This document shows, one piece after another, positions 7,357 to 14,895 of a stretch of DNA of 16,429 bases. The translations under genes were made by a program, and so were the position numbers. This DNA comes from JAKAGZ01 sp035266865. Its GTDB lineage: Bacteria > Bacteroidota > Ignavibacteria > Ignavibacteriales > Ignavibacteriaceae. Below the pieces are notes generated by a model. The model saw nothing but the letters and a program-made list of their open reading frames with translations. It did not search any database and was not told the DNA's origin. The stretch covers positions 1 to 16,429 of the forward strand of contig DATFMR010000007.1 of NCBI GenBank assembly GCA_035266865.1, given 5' to 3'. How positions within the stretch are numbered: position 1 is the stretch's first letter; each line of letters begins with the position of its first letter.

Positions 7357-9618
7357 TTACTTCTTCGTTTTGTCAGTTGGCGCATTTAGTAATCCATAGT
7401 AACTAACATATTTAGTGTAAAGTTCGCGGGCAACTTTGCTTGCATCTTCCTTTTCCAGAGACTTAAACTTATACGGTGTTTCGCAAAACTGCCATTCAAA
7501 TTCTGAAATATCATCATCAAATTTTTTCTGATCTATTGTAGTTGAATCAAGAATGCATTTCCTTGCTGCATCAAAATAAATTTCCCAGCGCTTTTTATAA
7601 AATGAATTTATAAGTCCGCTGAAATCCCTGGCTGCATAATCAATAAGGTAATTACCCTGCTGTCCCCATGTAGTAACAAGAACTTTCGCATTTTTTTCAA
7701 AATATAATCCTGAAGCATCATCAGATTCAAATTTATGTGATGCCAAAAGCCATTTATCAAATGAAAATTCATCCCTCGTAGAAACGATTCTATCCACATC
7801 GGAAGCTATGTTCAGAAATAGCTCAGTATATTTATCAAACTTTTTAATATTTCTTTCTTTGTAGGCTTCAAAGATTTTATTTCTTACATCAAAAGCTAAG
7901 TTAACCAGTACCTGTCTGCAAACCATTACCAGGTCATATTGGTACCGTGGATTTGAAAGAGTTATTGAGTCAGCAAGCAGCATTTCAGAAAAGATATCCG
8001 CCAGTTTGCGATAATCATAAGGTTCGCCGCGTCTTGTATAATGTGAATTACCTTCAAAACGGGGACGCATTTCCACAGTATTCCCCAACCCAACACCGGA
8101 GACTTGCTGATCGTATGTCAAATTTAAAAGGCGCTGCCAGGAATCTTCAGCAACTGGATCTGAATGTCCTGCCCGTGTTTTCGCATATCTTGTTATCCAT
8201 TCATCTGTATTAGCGGCATCACTATCCCACGCATAATCAAACAGCCATTCAAACATAAATCGGTTTACTCCAAAACCCTCTAGAGTAGAGCCAATACCAA
8301 CCATCTGGCGCCTGTTCTCATCCATTTCAGTAGCAGTTAGTCGCTGTGCAACTTTTTTAAGCGGGGCTGCCATTTGAGTTCCACCTCCAAAATTTCCGAG
8401 ATAACACCAAATGTACGGCGCATTAAAGAAACCATCTGTTAGTCTCCAGACCTCAGTCTTCTCACAAAAATAATCGAGTATCATCATTTTATTTTCAGGA
8501 ACAGCTTTTATCATTGCTTCCAATTTAGGATTTGTCCAGTGTTTTCTATCGTAGTAAAATGTCCATCCCATCTGTACCCATACAGCCTGGCTATCAACCT
8601 GCGAAAGTCCTTTATAAATTGTTCTTGAAACTGAGGCAAGATAATCTGCATCCCAGCTTGGCGGGTCCATTTCATTAAAAGGATCAGTGCCATAATAATG
8701 ATCAGTGCCAAAAGCTTTTGTCTGTTCACTAATAAATTCTTTTTGAATCTTCAAAAACAATGGTTCCATTGGATCAATAAAATAGGCATCGTACCGTGAT
8801 CCTACAGAATAGGATCCCATATTTGTTAATTTTACTCCGGGATACTTATTTGTGATAGCTTTCGGAGTATGTCCTGCAAAAGCCGGCAGAATTGGAGTCA
8901 TCCCGAACGACCTTTCTCTTTCAAGAATTTTTTTCTGTAATTGATATTGGTGGTCAATAAATGATTGGGGCAGAGGCCCCATCCAACCATCAATATTACC
9001 CATTCTATGCCAGGGAAGATGTGCAGGTCCCGTAAAGAAAGCACTTATTTGTTCATTTGTCATTCCAAATTTACGCCACACTTTTTGCCATACATATTCC
9101 TGGCCCGTTATTGCCAGAGGCATGTTAATTCCATTTAAAGCCATCCAATCAATAAATCTTTGCCAATCTTCCCATTGCCACCACACCATTGTATACCCGA
9201 AAGTACAATAATTCAGAAAAAATCTCTTTTCGAAACGGCAGGTTTTTTTTACTTTTTTCTCAACAGGAGGAAGTACAGATGGCACATCTATTGGCTCAGC
9301 CAGGTACCAGGAAACTGAAGTGTAACAATAATTATTTAGATACCAGTTAAAAGCTTTTGTAATTGCAAGACTACTATTGCCTCTAAGCACTATTTTGCTG
9401 CCATTGTTTTCAATTTCAAATGTTTCAAAGCTTTCATCATCCTGTAACGTTTCTATTATAAAATTGGAAGACCGGCCAGGTATAATCCGCTCAATTAAAT
9501 TATGAATTGCGACTGTATTAATTTCTTGCTTATTATCAGTTAACACCGAACAAAAAGAAAAACTTTGCGCAACAAAAAATAAAATTATTACCGCAATAAA
9601 TAATCTATTTCGCTTCAT
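7357..9618 (-). CDS. Alpha-N-acetylglucosaminidase, glycoside hydrolase family 89
   Basis: A 753-residue exported enzyme that removes terminal alpha-linked N-acetylglucosamine, as NAGLU does from heparan sulfate and clostridial GH89 does from mucin-type glycans. Residues 1-22 are a signal peptide. About 30-125 form the small N-terminal domain. The barrel begins at RFFLNYCTFGYTMVWWQWEDW and contains WMALNGINMPLAITGQE, FFTGPAHLPWHRMGN and SFGMTPILPAFAGH, all close to human NAGLU. E316 in DPFNEMDPP is the predicted acid/base, and E447 in GSTLEGFG the predicted nucleophile. About 480-753 is the helical C-terminal domain. Length is normal and complete, with no extra carbohydrate-binding module and no T9SS sorting domain. 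A ribosome site (GAGGA, 9629-9633) precedes the ATG by 10 bases. It lies 75 bases downstream of the rhomboid gene on the same strand and may be partly co-transcribed. It is convergent with the propeller gene. Confidence 0.95.
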   Translation of the reverse strand: MKRNRLFIAVIILFFVAQSFSFCSVLTDNKQEINTVAIHNLIERIIPGRSSNFIIETLQDDESFETFEIENNGSKIVLRGNSSLAITKAFNWYLNNYCYTSVSWYLAEPIDVPSVLPPVEKKVKKTCRFEKRFFLNYCTFGYTMVWWQWEDWQRFIDWMALNGINMPLAITGQEYVWQKVWRKFGMTNEQISAFFTGPAHLPWHRMGNIDGWMGPLPQSFIDHQYQLQKKILERERSFGMTPILPAFAGHTPKAITNKYPGVKLTNMGSYSVGSRYDAYFIDPMEPLFLKIQKEFISEQTKAFGTDHYYGTDPFNEMDPPSWDADYLASVSRTIYKGLSQVDSQAVWVQMGWTFYYDRKHWTNPKLEAMIKAVPENKMMILDYFCEKTEVWRLTDGFFNAPYIWCYLGNFGGGTQMAAPLKKVAQRLTATEMDENRRQMVGIGSTLEGFGVNRFMFEWLFDYAWDSDAANTDEWITRYAKTRAGHSDPVAEDSWQRLLNLTYDQQVSGVGLGNTVEMRPRFEGNSHYTRRGEPYDYRKLADIFSEMLLADSITLSNPRYQYDLVMVCRQVLVNLAFDVRNKIFEAYKERNIKKFDKYTELFLNIASDVDRIVSTRDEFSFDKWLLASHKFESDDASGLYFEKNAKVLVTTWGQQGNYLIDYAARDFSGLINSFYKKRWEIYFDAARKCILDSTTIDQKKFDDDISEFEWQFCETPYKFKSLEKEDASKVARELYTKYVSYYGLLNAPTDKTKK

Positions 9619-9671
9619 ATTGATATATTCCTCAATTTAACTTACAGGTATTTTTAATTTATCTTAAAAGG

Positions 9672-9691
9672 AAAAAATAAATTTATTTTTT
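9672..9691 (-). terminator. Perfect 20-bp AT-only palindrome after the rhomboid gene; weak terminator candidate
   Basis: Bases 9672-9691 are a perfect self-complement made only of A and T (six A, TAAATTTA, six T), starting 3 bases below the rhomboid stop. Read on the minus strand it folds to an A/U stem of about 8 bp ending in six U. The stem has no G or C, so termination would be weak. It could equally be an AT-rich spacer or an UP-like element before the glycosidase gene. Confidence 0.28.
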
Positions 9692-9693
9692 TA

Positions 9694-10320
9694 TCATAAC
9701 GGCTGTTCAATGTCATCTATATAATCTTCTTCGTCTTCATCTTCCCAGTCATATTTTTTTGCCGGATCAAGTTTTCTAAATAAGAACGCACTGTAAATTC
9801 CGGTTAAAGCACCAAACAAATGATATTCCCAGCTTATTTCACGGTCAAGTGGTAACACTCCCCAGATTATTCCACCATATAAAAATGTTACAATTAACGC
9901 TAGAGCAATTGAACGATTATCTCTTCTTATTAATCCGCTAAAAAACAGGAATGAAACAAAACCGTAAATCAGCCCGCTTGCCCCAATATGATACGCAGGC
10001 CTTCCGAATAACCACACAAAAACACCGGGAACCAGGTAGACCATTAAAAAAACTTTGAGCGATGATTTCGGATAAAAATATACTATTCCGACACTCAGAA
10101 AAATTACAGGAAGTGAATTAGAAAGAAGATGATTAATATTGGCATGCAAAAGTGGTGCTGTTAATATGCCTGCCAGCCCGGAAATTCTATGAGGAAAAAG
10201 CCCGAATTGCGAGAGATTTACACCGGCGATAATCTCAAAAAACTTTATTATCCACAATAATCCTACAAAACCAAGTGAAATATAGATACTCGATGCAAAT
10301 TTATTATCTTCATCAATCAT
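9694..10320 (-). CDS. Rhomboid-family intramembrane serine protease
   Basis: A 208-residue polytopic membrane protein with about six hydrophobic segments, the size of a minimal bacterial rhomboid. The catalytic dyad is visible: S115 in HIGASGLIYG (the G-x-S-G motif) and H167 in EYHLFGALTG. H64 and N68 in NHLLSN correspond to the oxyanion-side His/Asn of GlpG (H150, N154). It is expected to cut transmembrane segments of membrane proteins within the bilayer; its substrates are unknown. The C-terminus after the last segment is strikingly acidic (residues 192-205, WEDEDEEDYIDDIE) and probably lies in the cytoplasm or binds a partner. The ATG lacks a good Shine-Dalgarno. It is divergent from the DUF4139 gene and upstream of the glycosidase gene on the same strand. 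Confidence 0.92.
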   Translation of the reverse strand: MIDEDNKFASSIYISLGFVGLLWIIKFFEIIAGVNLSQFGLFPHRISGLAGILTAPLLHANINHLLSNSLPVIFLSVGIVYFYPKSSLKVFLMVYLVPGVFVWLFGRPAYHIGASGLIYGFVSFLFFSGLIRRDNRSIALALIVTFLYGGIIWGVLPLDREISWEYHLFGALTGIYSAFLFRKLDPAKKYDWEDEDEEDYIDDIEQPL

Positions 10321-10343
10321 TAAATTAATTTCAATCTGTTAAT

Positions 10344-10371
10344 ATTTTAACTTAATAAATATTTTCTTCAA
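10344..10371 (-). promoter_or_regulatory. Candidate promoter for the rhomboid gene
   Basis: On the minus strand, TTGAAG (10366-10371), a 16-base spacer and TAAAAT (10344-10349), matching sigma70 consensus at 4 of 6 and 5 of 6. The predicted start is near 10337, about 17 bases before the ATG. The surrounding gap is very AT-rich, so the match may be accidental. Confidence 0.28.
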
Positions 10372-10426
10372 ATTAAGCCATATTTTGCTGATATTAAAAT
10401 CAATGTTTTTAGAAAAAGGAACCTTT

Positions 10427-10455
10427 TTGATTTAAAGAATGTAAACGAATTTAAA
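10427..10455 (+). promoter_or_regulatory. Weak candidate promoter for the DUF4139 gene
   Basis: TTGATT (10427-10432), a 17-base spacer and TTTAAA (10450-10455). Each hexamer matches 4 of 6 sigma70 positions, and the spacing is ideal. A predicted start near 10462 would place the strong ribosome site just inside the leader. A 9-base word, TTTAAAGAA, is repeated at 10431 and 10450, 19 bases apart, overlapping both hexamers. This could be a factor site or simple AT-rich redundancy. Confidence 0.22.
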
Positions 10456-10467
10456 GAAAGAACAAAC

Positions 10468-10474
10468 AGGAGGG
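10468..10474 (+). promoter_or_regulatory. Strong Shine-Dalgarno site (AGGAGGG) of the DUF4139 gene
   Basis: AGGAGGG ends 9 bases before the ATG at 10484 and is a near-perfect anti-Shine-Dalgarno match. It decides the start in favour of 10484 over the in-frame ATG at 10493. Most neighbouring genes have weaker or no such sites, so this gene is probably well translated. Confidence 0.8.
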
Positions 10475-10483
10475 TACAAGTTT

Positions 10484-11857
10484 ATGAAAAATATGAACAG
10501 GATTTTAGTTGTAGTTATATTTTTATCTGCATCTTTTCTTTATTCCCAACAAACAGATCAAAAATCATTAGCCATCACTGTATATAACCAGAATCTTGGT
10601 GTAGTAAAAGATGTCAGAATAATGGATATAAAATCAGGTATTTCAAATATTGCAATTACCGATGTTGCACAAAATATTGATGCAACAAGTGTACACATGA
10701 AACTAAACGGCGAAGTACTGGAGCAAAATTACCAGTATGACCTTGTAAGTTTATACAAAATTTTAAACAAATATTTAGATAAAGATATCCAGTTATTGAA
10801 TGAAAATAATGAAATGATTGAGGGCACATTACTTTCTGCTACCAGCTCACAAATAGTGTTAAGAAAAAAAGATGGTGGATTATTAATGCTTCCAAGTATG
10901 GATAAGTACAGGATATCTGTTAATTCACTACCTGAAGGATTAATTACAAAGCCGACCTTACTATGGATGGTAAGCGCTCCAAAATCAGGAAAACAGGACG
11001 TTGAAATTTCTTATCAAACCTCAGGAATGAACTGGCATGCTGAATACGTGGCAGTATTAAATAATGATGATTCAAAAATGGATTTAAATTCCTGGGTTAG
11101 TATTGAAAATAATTCGGGTACTACATATAAAAATGCAAAATTAAAATTAGTAGCAGGAGATTTAAATATTGTAAAAGTACCGAATAATTTGTACCGGTAT
11201 TACGAATATGATGCAGCGCCCCAAAAATCAATAGGCGGAGCTGATCAATTTAAAGAAAGAAGTTTTTTTGAATATCACATTTATGATCTCCAGAGACGCA
11301 CGACGTTATCACAAAATGAAACAAAACAAATATCTCTTTTTGAAACCCCAGGCATAAAAGTTTTTAAAAAATATTTTTTTAATAGTGGATATACAGGAAG
11401 CACTTCAATAAATAATAAAGTAGCTGTGGTTGTTGAATTTGAAAATACAAAAGAAAATGGTCTGGGAATTCCAATGCCAAAGGGAAAAGTAAGAGTTTAT
11501 AAAACAGATGGCGAATCTAATGAATTTGTCGGCGAAGATATGATAGACCACACTCCGAATAAAGAAAAAATAAGTCTGAAAATCGGTGATGCTTTTGACA
11601 TACTTGCTGATCTTGTTCAAACCGAATATAAAAAGATCAGCGATAAAGTAATTGAAAGTTCCTACGAGATTACGATAAAAAACAGAAAAAAAGAAGACGT
11701 TGTTGTGGATGTTGAAAGAAATCTCGGGTTAAACTGGGAAATTTTGGATTCATCAATTAGCTATAAAAAGAAAGATGCACAGACAATTGTTTTCCAAGTT
11801 CCAGTTAAAAAAGATAGTGACACAGTTCTAAAATACAAAGTCAGGTACACTTACTAA
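10484..11857 (+). CDS. Secreted DUF4139-family protein
   Basis: A 457-residue exported protein of unknown function. Residues 1-22 are a signal peptide (MKNMNRILVVVIFLSASFLYSQ). The body matches the DUF4139 family: an N-terminal beta-domain with ITVYNQNLGVVKDVR (31-45), YDLVSLYKILNKYLDK (85-100) and IVLRKKDGGLLMLP, then the hallmark ISYQTSGMNWHAEYVAVLN (175-193) and WVSIENNSGTTYKNAKLKLVAG (204-225, quoted without its last two residues: WVSIENNSGTTYKNAKLKLV). The C-terminal half carries an immunoglobulin-like beta-sandwich pattern. It has no T9SS sorting domain and no lipobox, so it is probably periplasmic. It is a single-gene unit: divergent from the rhomboid gene and followed at once by a hairpin facing the small gene. 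No enzymatic motif was seen. Confidence 0.9.
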   Translation: MKNMNRILVVVIFLSASFLYSQQTDQKSLAITVYNQNLGVVKDVRIMDIKSGISNIAITDVAQNIDATSVHMKLNGEVLEQNYQYDLVSLYKILNKYLDKDIQLLNENNEMIEGTLLSATSSQIVLRKKDGGLLMLPSMDKYRISVNSLPEGLITKPTLLWMVSAPKSGKQDVEISYQTSGMNWHAEYVAVLNNDDSKMDLNSWVSIENNSGTTYKNAKLKLVAGDLNIVKVPNNLYRYYEYDAAPQKSIGGADQFKERSFFEYHIYDLQRRTTLSQNETKQISLFETPGIKVFKKYFFNSGYTGSTSINNKVAVVVEFENTKENGLGIPMPKGKVRVYKTDGESNEFVGEDMIDHTPNKEKISLKIGDAFDILADLVQTEYKKISDKVIESSYEITIKNRKKEDVVVDVERNLGLNWEILDSSISYKKKDAQTIVFQVPVKKDSDTVLKYKVRYTY

Positions 11858-11871
11858 CTAATTAAATTAAT

Positions 11872-11905
11872 AGGGTGTTGCAATTTTGCTTTAATTCAGC
11901 ACCCT
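11872..11905. terminator. Shared hairpin between convergent genes, probable bidirectional terminator
   Basis: AGGGTGTTG (11872-11880) pairs with CAGCACCCT (11897-11905) over 9 bp, including one G-T wobble, around a 16-base loop. It is flanked by AT-rich TTAA stretches that can extend the stem with one bulge. It starts 14 bases after the DUF4139 stop and ends on the first base of the small gene's stop codon, so it can serve both strands. The T-runs are short (TTAATTTA on plus, ATTAATTTAA on minus), so efficiency is uncertain. Confidence 0.6.
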
Positions 11906-12111
11906 TAATTTACCTTAAGCTTTATATCAATATCCCAGCCTTTTTCATTATTAACCTGTTTAACTTTGTTCATAATTAAATTTTTGCTTCTTTCATCTCT
12001 GGTTTCTGCTCTGATGAACAGTGAACCACGATCAACCCAAATTTTTTGGTTCCTGGAATCCAATTCTTCCATTAATTCCAATACTGGTTGATATTTATCC
12101 TTTAATGACAT
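11905..12111 (-). CDS. Small 68-residue conserved-type protein, possibly BON-like
   Basis: A short soluble protein with no signal peptide or membrane segment. It has the layout of a small alpha/beta domain: helix MSLKDKYQPVLELMEELDSR, strand KIWVDRGSLFIRAET, helix DERSKNLIMNKVKQVNN, strand DIDIKLKVN. The opening SLKDKYQPVLEL and the LFIRAET / DIDIKLKV strand pairing recall small proteins related to the BON domain found in Bacteroidota. That link is from memory and only moderate. Support for it being a gene: GAGG (12118-12121) 6 bases before the ATG, a good candidate promoter just upstream, a terminator hairpin touching its stop, and clean location between genes. Role unknown. Confidence 0.72.
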   Translation of the reverse strand: MSLKDKYQPVLELMEELDSRNQKIWVDRGSLFIRAETRDERSKNLIMNKVKQVNNEKGWDIDIKLKVN

Positions 12112-12140
12112 TGAAAACCTCGTTTTTTGAATTTTTCTTT

Positions 12141-12169
12141 ATATTAGGAAAAAAGAAAATTCATTTCAA
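12141..12169 (-). promoter_or_regulatory. Candidate promoter for the small 68-residue protein
   Basis: On the minus strand, TTGAAA (12164-12169, 5 of 6), a spacer of exactly 17 bases and TAATAT (12141-12146, 4 of 6). The predicted start near 12134 leaves a leader of about 23 bases that contains the GAGG ribosome site. An imperfect inverted repeat (12129-12140 with 12152-12162) lies across the -10 region. Two copies of CACCAAATT (12176-12184 and 12188-12196), 12 bases apart, lie just upstream of the -35. Confidence 0.42.
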
Positions 12170-12206
12170 GATATTCACCAAATTAATCACCAAATTTTTC
12201 ATTGAA

Positions 12207-14648
12207 TTATTCAAAATCCTGGCCAGTACCGATTGGTTGTCCTGCTGGTATTTTAATTGATTTAGAATGTTTAAACAATTCAGGATTTTCTTGAAATTTA
12301 TTTATTTGATTAATTGCGTATCTAAGATGCGCTTTTTCTTTAAAGGTTTTTTCAGTAATTAATTTATCAACTAATTTACTCTTTAGATCTTCCAGTTTCA
12401 TACAAGAGATTTCATTAACCTCTTCCAATGCACTTTTATCATTTCCTAACTCAATAAGGTTTTTAAGAACAACATTATCTACAATTCTTTCAATATCTGA
12501 TTCATAACTATTTAATTTTTTATTTGACAACCATGTTACATTTAATAATTTATCTATTACTTCAGCCAACCCGGGGTATTTTTCGTTTCTATCATTATAT
12601 TCAATTAACCTGCCTGCTCTGTCCGAATTAAGAATAAGTTGAACCGTAAGTTCCGCCGATGTCTGCGCTGCTGTAAGGGGATCAAATGTTAACCCGGTTT
12701 TAGAATCAAAATTTTCCCTTGTTCTATATTGACCTGTTGGTTGAGGTGGAATTAGTTTCAAAATATTTTCAGGAATTTCGAGCGCCGCTGGTTCTATTGT
12801 TTTTAGAAGAGCATCCAGAACTTTTCTCTGTTCATCCGCAGAAACTATTTCAGTTATTTTTTGGCCGTCCCCTCTCAATGCATAAGTATAATAAAGTCCG
12901 CCCAGTGATTTCGCCGCCGCCTGCAACTGGTAACGATGCAGTAAATAAACCGGCACAAGGACGGTTTCAAGATTAGCCATTGGTTGTCCTTGTTTAATAT
13001 TATTTTCTGAAAAATTTTTCAAAGCAATTTCTCTAACTTTCATTATCCTGTTTAGTTCATCAACAGGATTTGAATTATTGTCCCACAAATGAGCAAATGG
13101 ATGTGCACTTCCAAAAGGCCTTGCACCCTCGTCTGAAATATACATTAACCCTTTAGAAATGGTATTTTGAATTATATTATTTAATTCAGTTTTTTCTTCT
13201 GTTCCTGCGGAAAAATCACTATAGCCGTATTCAATTGCAGCTATATCCCACTCACCGATTCCGGTATCGTATGCATCAGAAAGATCAAGTGTTCCGTCAG
13301 GATTTATTTTTACAAGTGGATGCGGATAATCCATTACTGATGCTCTATTAGAAACGCTTGCTGAAAAATTATGCGCTAATCCAAGTGTGTGACCGGTTTC
13401 GTGTGCAGCAAGCTGCCGGATTCGTGCAAGTGACATTTTTAACATCTCATTTGATGCTGACTTTCCTTTTTTATATGGAGACAGCAATCCTTCCGCTATA
13501 AGATAATCCTGTCTTACCCTGAGAGAACCGAGCGTAACTCTACCCTGTATTATTTCACCTGTTCTTGGGTCAACAACCGCGCCCCCGTAAGACCAGCCCC
13601 TTGTAGAACGATGAACCCATTGAATTACATTAAATCTTACATCAATTGGATCGGCTGTATCGGGCAATATTTTTACCATAAATGCATTTTTATATCCTGC
13701 CGCTTCAAATGCCTGCTCCCACCAGCTGGCTCCTTCAATTAATGCTGAACGAACCGGTTCGGGTGCTCCGTTATCAATATAATAGATAATGGGCTTAACA
13801 GGTTCACTTATTTTTTGTCCGGGATGTTTTTTCTTAAGATTATGCCTGATAATAAAATTTTTAACAATGGACTCACCGATTGGAGTTGCATAATCCATAT
13901 AACTTATCCCGAAAAAACCCGAGCGCGGATCAAGTTCTCTTGGTTTATAACCATCTTCAGGTAATTTGATAAAAGAATAATGTTCGTGAACTGTAACGAT
14001 ATCCGGTGTAGGAACAACCTGTCGAATGTATCTTCCTTCAGCATTTCCTTTGTAAGTCAGTATCGTTTCAATTTCCGAATTAAGTGGGAAGTTTTTAGTG
14101 TTAGTCAATTCTATAGCTGAACGGGAAATGTCCAGGTTATATTTTCCCTGTTGTAGATTTATTAATCTTTCGCTAATGTTATGCATATCCGAAAGTAAAA
14201 ATCCGGTTGCATCTACAAGTATCTTACCATTCTCTTCAGCGGCAATTTCAAATCCAAATAGAACCGATTTAGCAAAAGATTCTTCAACTGACCTTTTTTC
14301 AAGTTTATTATTTGTGATAGCCCTGTAAGAATAATTAGGCTGAATCATTAAAACTTTTGGACCATATCTCTCAAATTTTACAATTCTGTTTTCACCTATC
14401 TGCCCCCTGTCCAATTCAAGATCGTTTGAACCAATACCCTGCGAAAGAGAATTGACTAACAAGAATTCTTCTCCTGTTTTTTCTATTTCCAGCCATATTT
14501 TACCCTGATTATTGTCCCAATAAAAATTAAAATAGCCGGTATATTCTTTCATTCCGCTGGTTTTTTCTTTAATAGTTGGAAAGTTTTGAGGATAAATAAC
14601 CGAAAACAGTAAAATGACAAAAAGCATTAACGACTTGAGAAATTTCAT
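12207..14648 (-). CDS. Secreted zinc metalloprotease, metzincin type (DUF5117/DUF4953 family)
   Basis: An 813-residue exported protease. Residues 1-21 form a signal peptide (MKFLKSLMLFVILLFSVIYPQ). About 30-215 is the N-terminal beta-rich domain, opening with the family pattern YTGYFNFYWDNNQGKIWLEI. The catalytic domain (about 280-450) has the extended zinc motif H416-E417-T-G-H420-T-L-G-L-A-H426, with a Met-turn at M439 (ASVMDYPHP). This defines a metzincin with E417 as general base. The remaining 370 residues are mainly helical and end in IPAGQPIGTG, a tail I associate with this family. Length is in the family's usual range. No T9SS domain or lipobox is present, so it is probably periplasmic. 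The start is fixed by GGAG (14654-14657) 5 bases before the ATG. Substrates are unknown. It stands in its own unit, below a terminator. Confidence 0.92.
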   Translation of the reverse strand: MKFLKSLMLFVILLFSVIYPQNFPTIKEKTSGMKEYTGYFNFYWDNNQGKIWLEIEKTGEEFLLVNSLSQGIGSNDLELDRGQIGENRIVKFERYGPKVLMIQPNYSYRAITNNKLEKRSVEESFAKSVLFGFEIAAEENGKILVDATGFLLSDMHNISERLINLQQGKYNLDISRSAIELTNTKNFPLNSEIETILTYKGNAEGRYIRQVVPTPDIVTVHEHYSFIKLPEDGYKPRELDPRSGFFGISYMDYATPIGESIVKNFIIRHNLKKKHPGQKISEPVKPIIYYIDNGAPEPVRSALIEGASWWEQAFEAAGYKNAFMVKILPDTADPIDVRFNVIQWVHRSTRGWSYGGAVVDPRTGEIIQGRVTLGSLRVRQDYLIAEGLLSPYKKGKSASNEMLKMSLARIRQLAAHETGHTLGLAHNFSASVSNRASVMDYPHPLVKINPDGTLDLSDAYDTGIGEWDIAAIEYGYSDFSAGTEEKTELNNIIQNTISKGLMYISDEGARPFGSAHPFAHLWDNNSNPVDELNRIMKVREIALKNFSENNIKQGQPMANLETVLVPVYLLHRYQLQAAAKSLGGLYYTYALRGDGQKITEIVSADEQRKVLDALLKTIEPAALEIPENILKLIPPQPTGQYRTRENFDSKTGLTFDPLTAAQTSAELTVQLILNSDRAGRLIEYNDRNEKYPGLAEVIDKLLNVTWLSNKKLNSYESDIERIVDNVVLKNLIELGNDKSALEEVNEISCMKLEDLKSKLVDKLITEKTFKEKAHLRYAINQINKFQENPELFKHSKSIKIPAGQPIGTGQDFE

Positions 14649-14722
14649 AATTACTCCAGAACTAATTAAAAAGGATTTGTTAGCAAAAGATTCATCTATA
14701 ATATAATTATTAATTTATTATG

Positions 14723-14756
14723 GTAGGAAGTAAGCATCATACCACACTTCTACTAC
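14723..14756 (-). promoter_or_regulatory. Candidate extended -10 promoter overlapped by a dyad, for the metalloprotease gene
   Basis: On the minus strand, TGG-TATGAT (14736-14744) is an extended -10 element (TGn plus 5 of 6 of TATAAT), with no good -35 at standard distance; TTGACT at 14766-14771 is 24 bases away. It sits in the loop of an inverted repeat: GTAGGAAGT (14723-14731) opposite ACTTC-TA-CTAC (14746-14756), 9 bp with a 2-base bulge. A start near 14729 gives a leader of about 80 bases. The dyad could be an operator. The rest of the 14649-14895 gap holds only the terminator of the next gene. Confidence 0.27.
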
Positions 14757-14829
14757 ATTTCTTTAAGTCAAATTATTTTAATAATAAATAGTTAGAATAT
14801 TATTTATGCAAAGTTTAAGAAGGTGAGTT

Positions 14830-14872
14830 TAAAAATAAAAAGTGCGGTTAATCTATTCGAAAAACCGCACTT
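14830..14872 (-). terminator. Intrinsic terminator of the PorV/PorQ-family gene
   Basis: AAGTGCGGTT (14863-14872 read on minus) pairs perfectly over 10 bp with AACCGCACTT (14840-14849 read on minus) around a 13-base loop. It is followed on the minus strand by the T-rich run TTTTTATTTTT (14839 downwards). The GC-rich stem, T-run and position 23 bases after the stop codon make this the clearest rho-independent terminator in the window. Confidence 0.9.
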
Positions 14873-14895
14873 AAATGCATGAAAGCTTCTCTTAA

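Noticed and set aside
7357..9618. Lipoprotein signal in the glycosidase (Cys23 after SFSF)
   Set aside because: The residues before Cys do not fit the lipobox (L-[AS]-[GA]-C), so a normal signal peptide is more likely.
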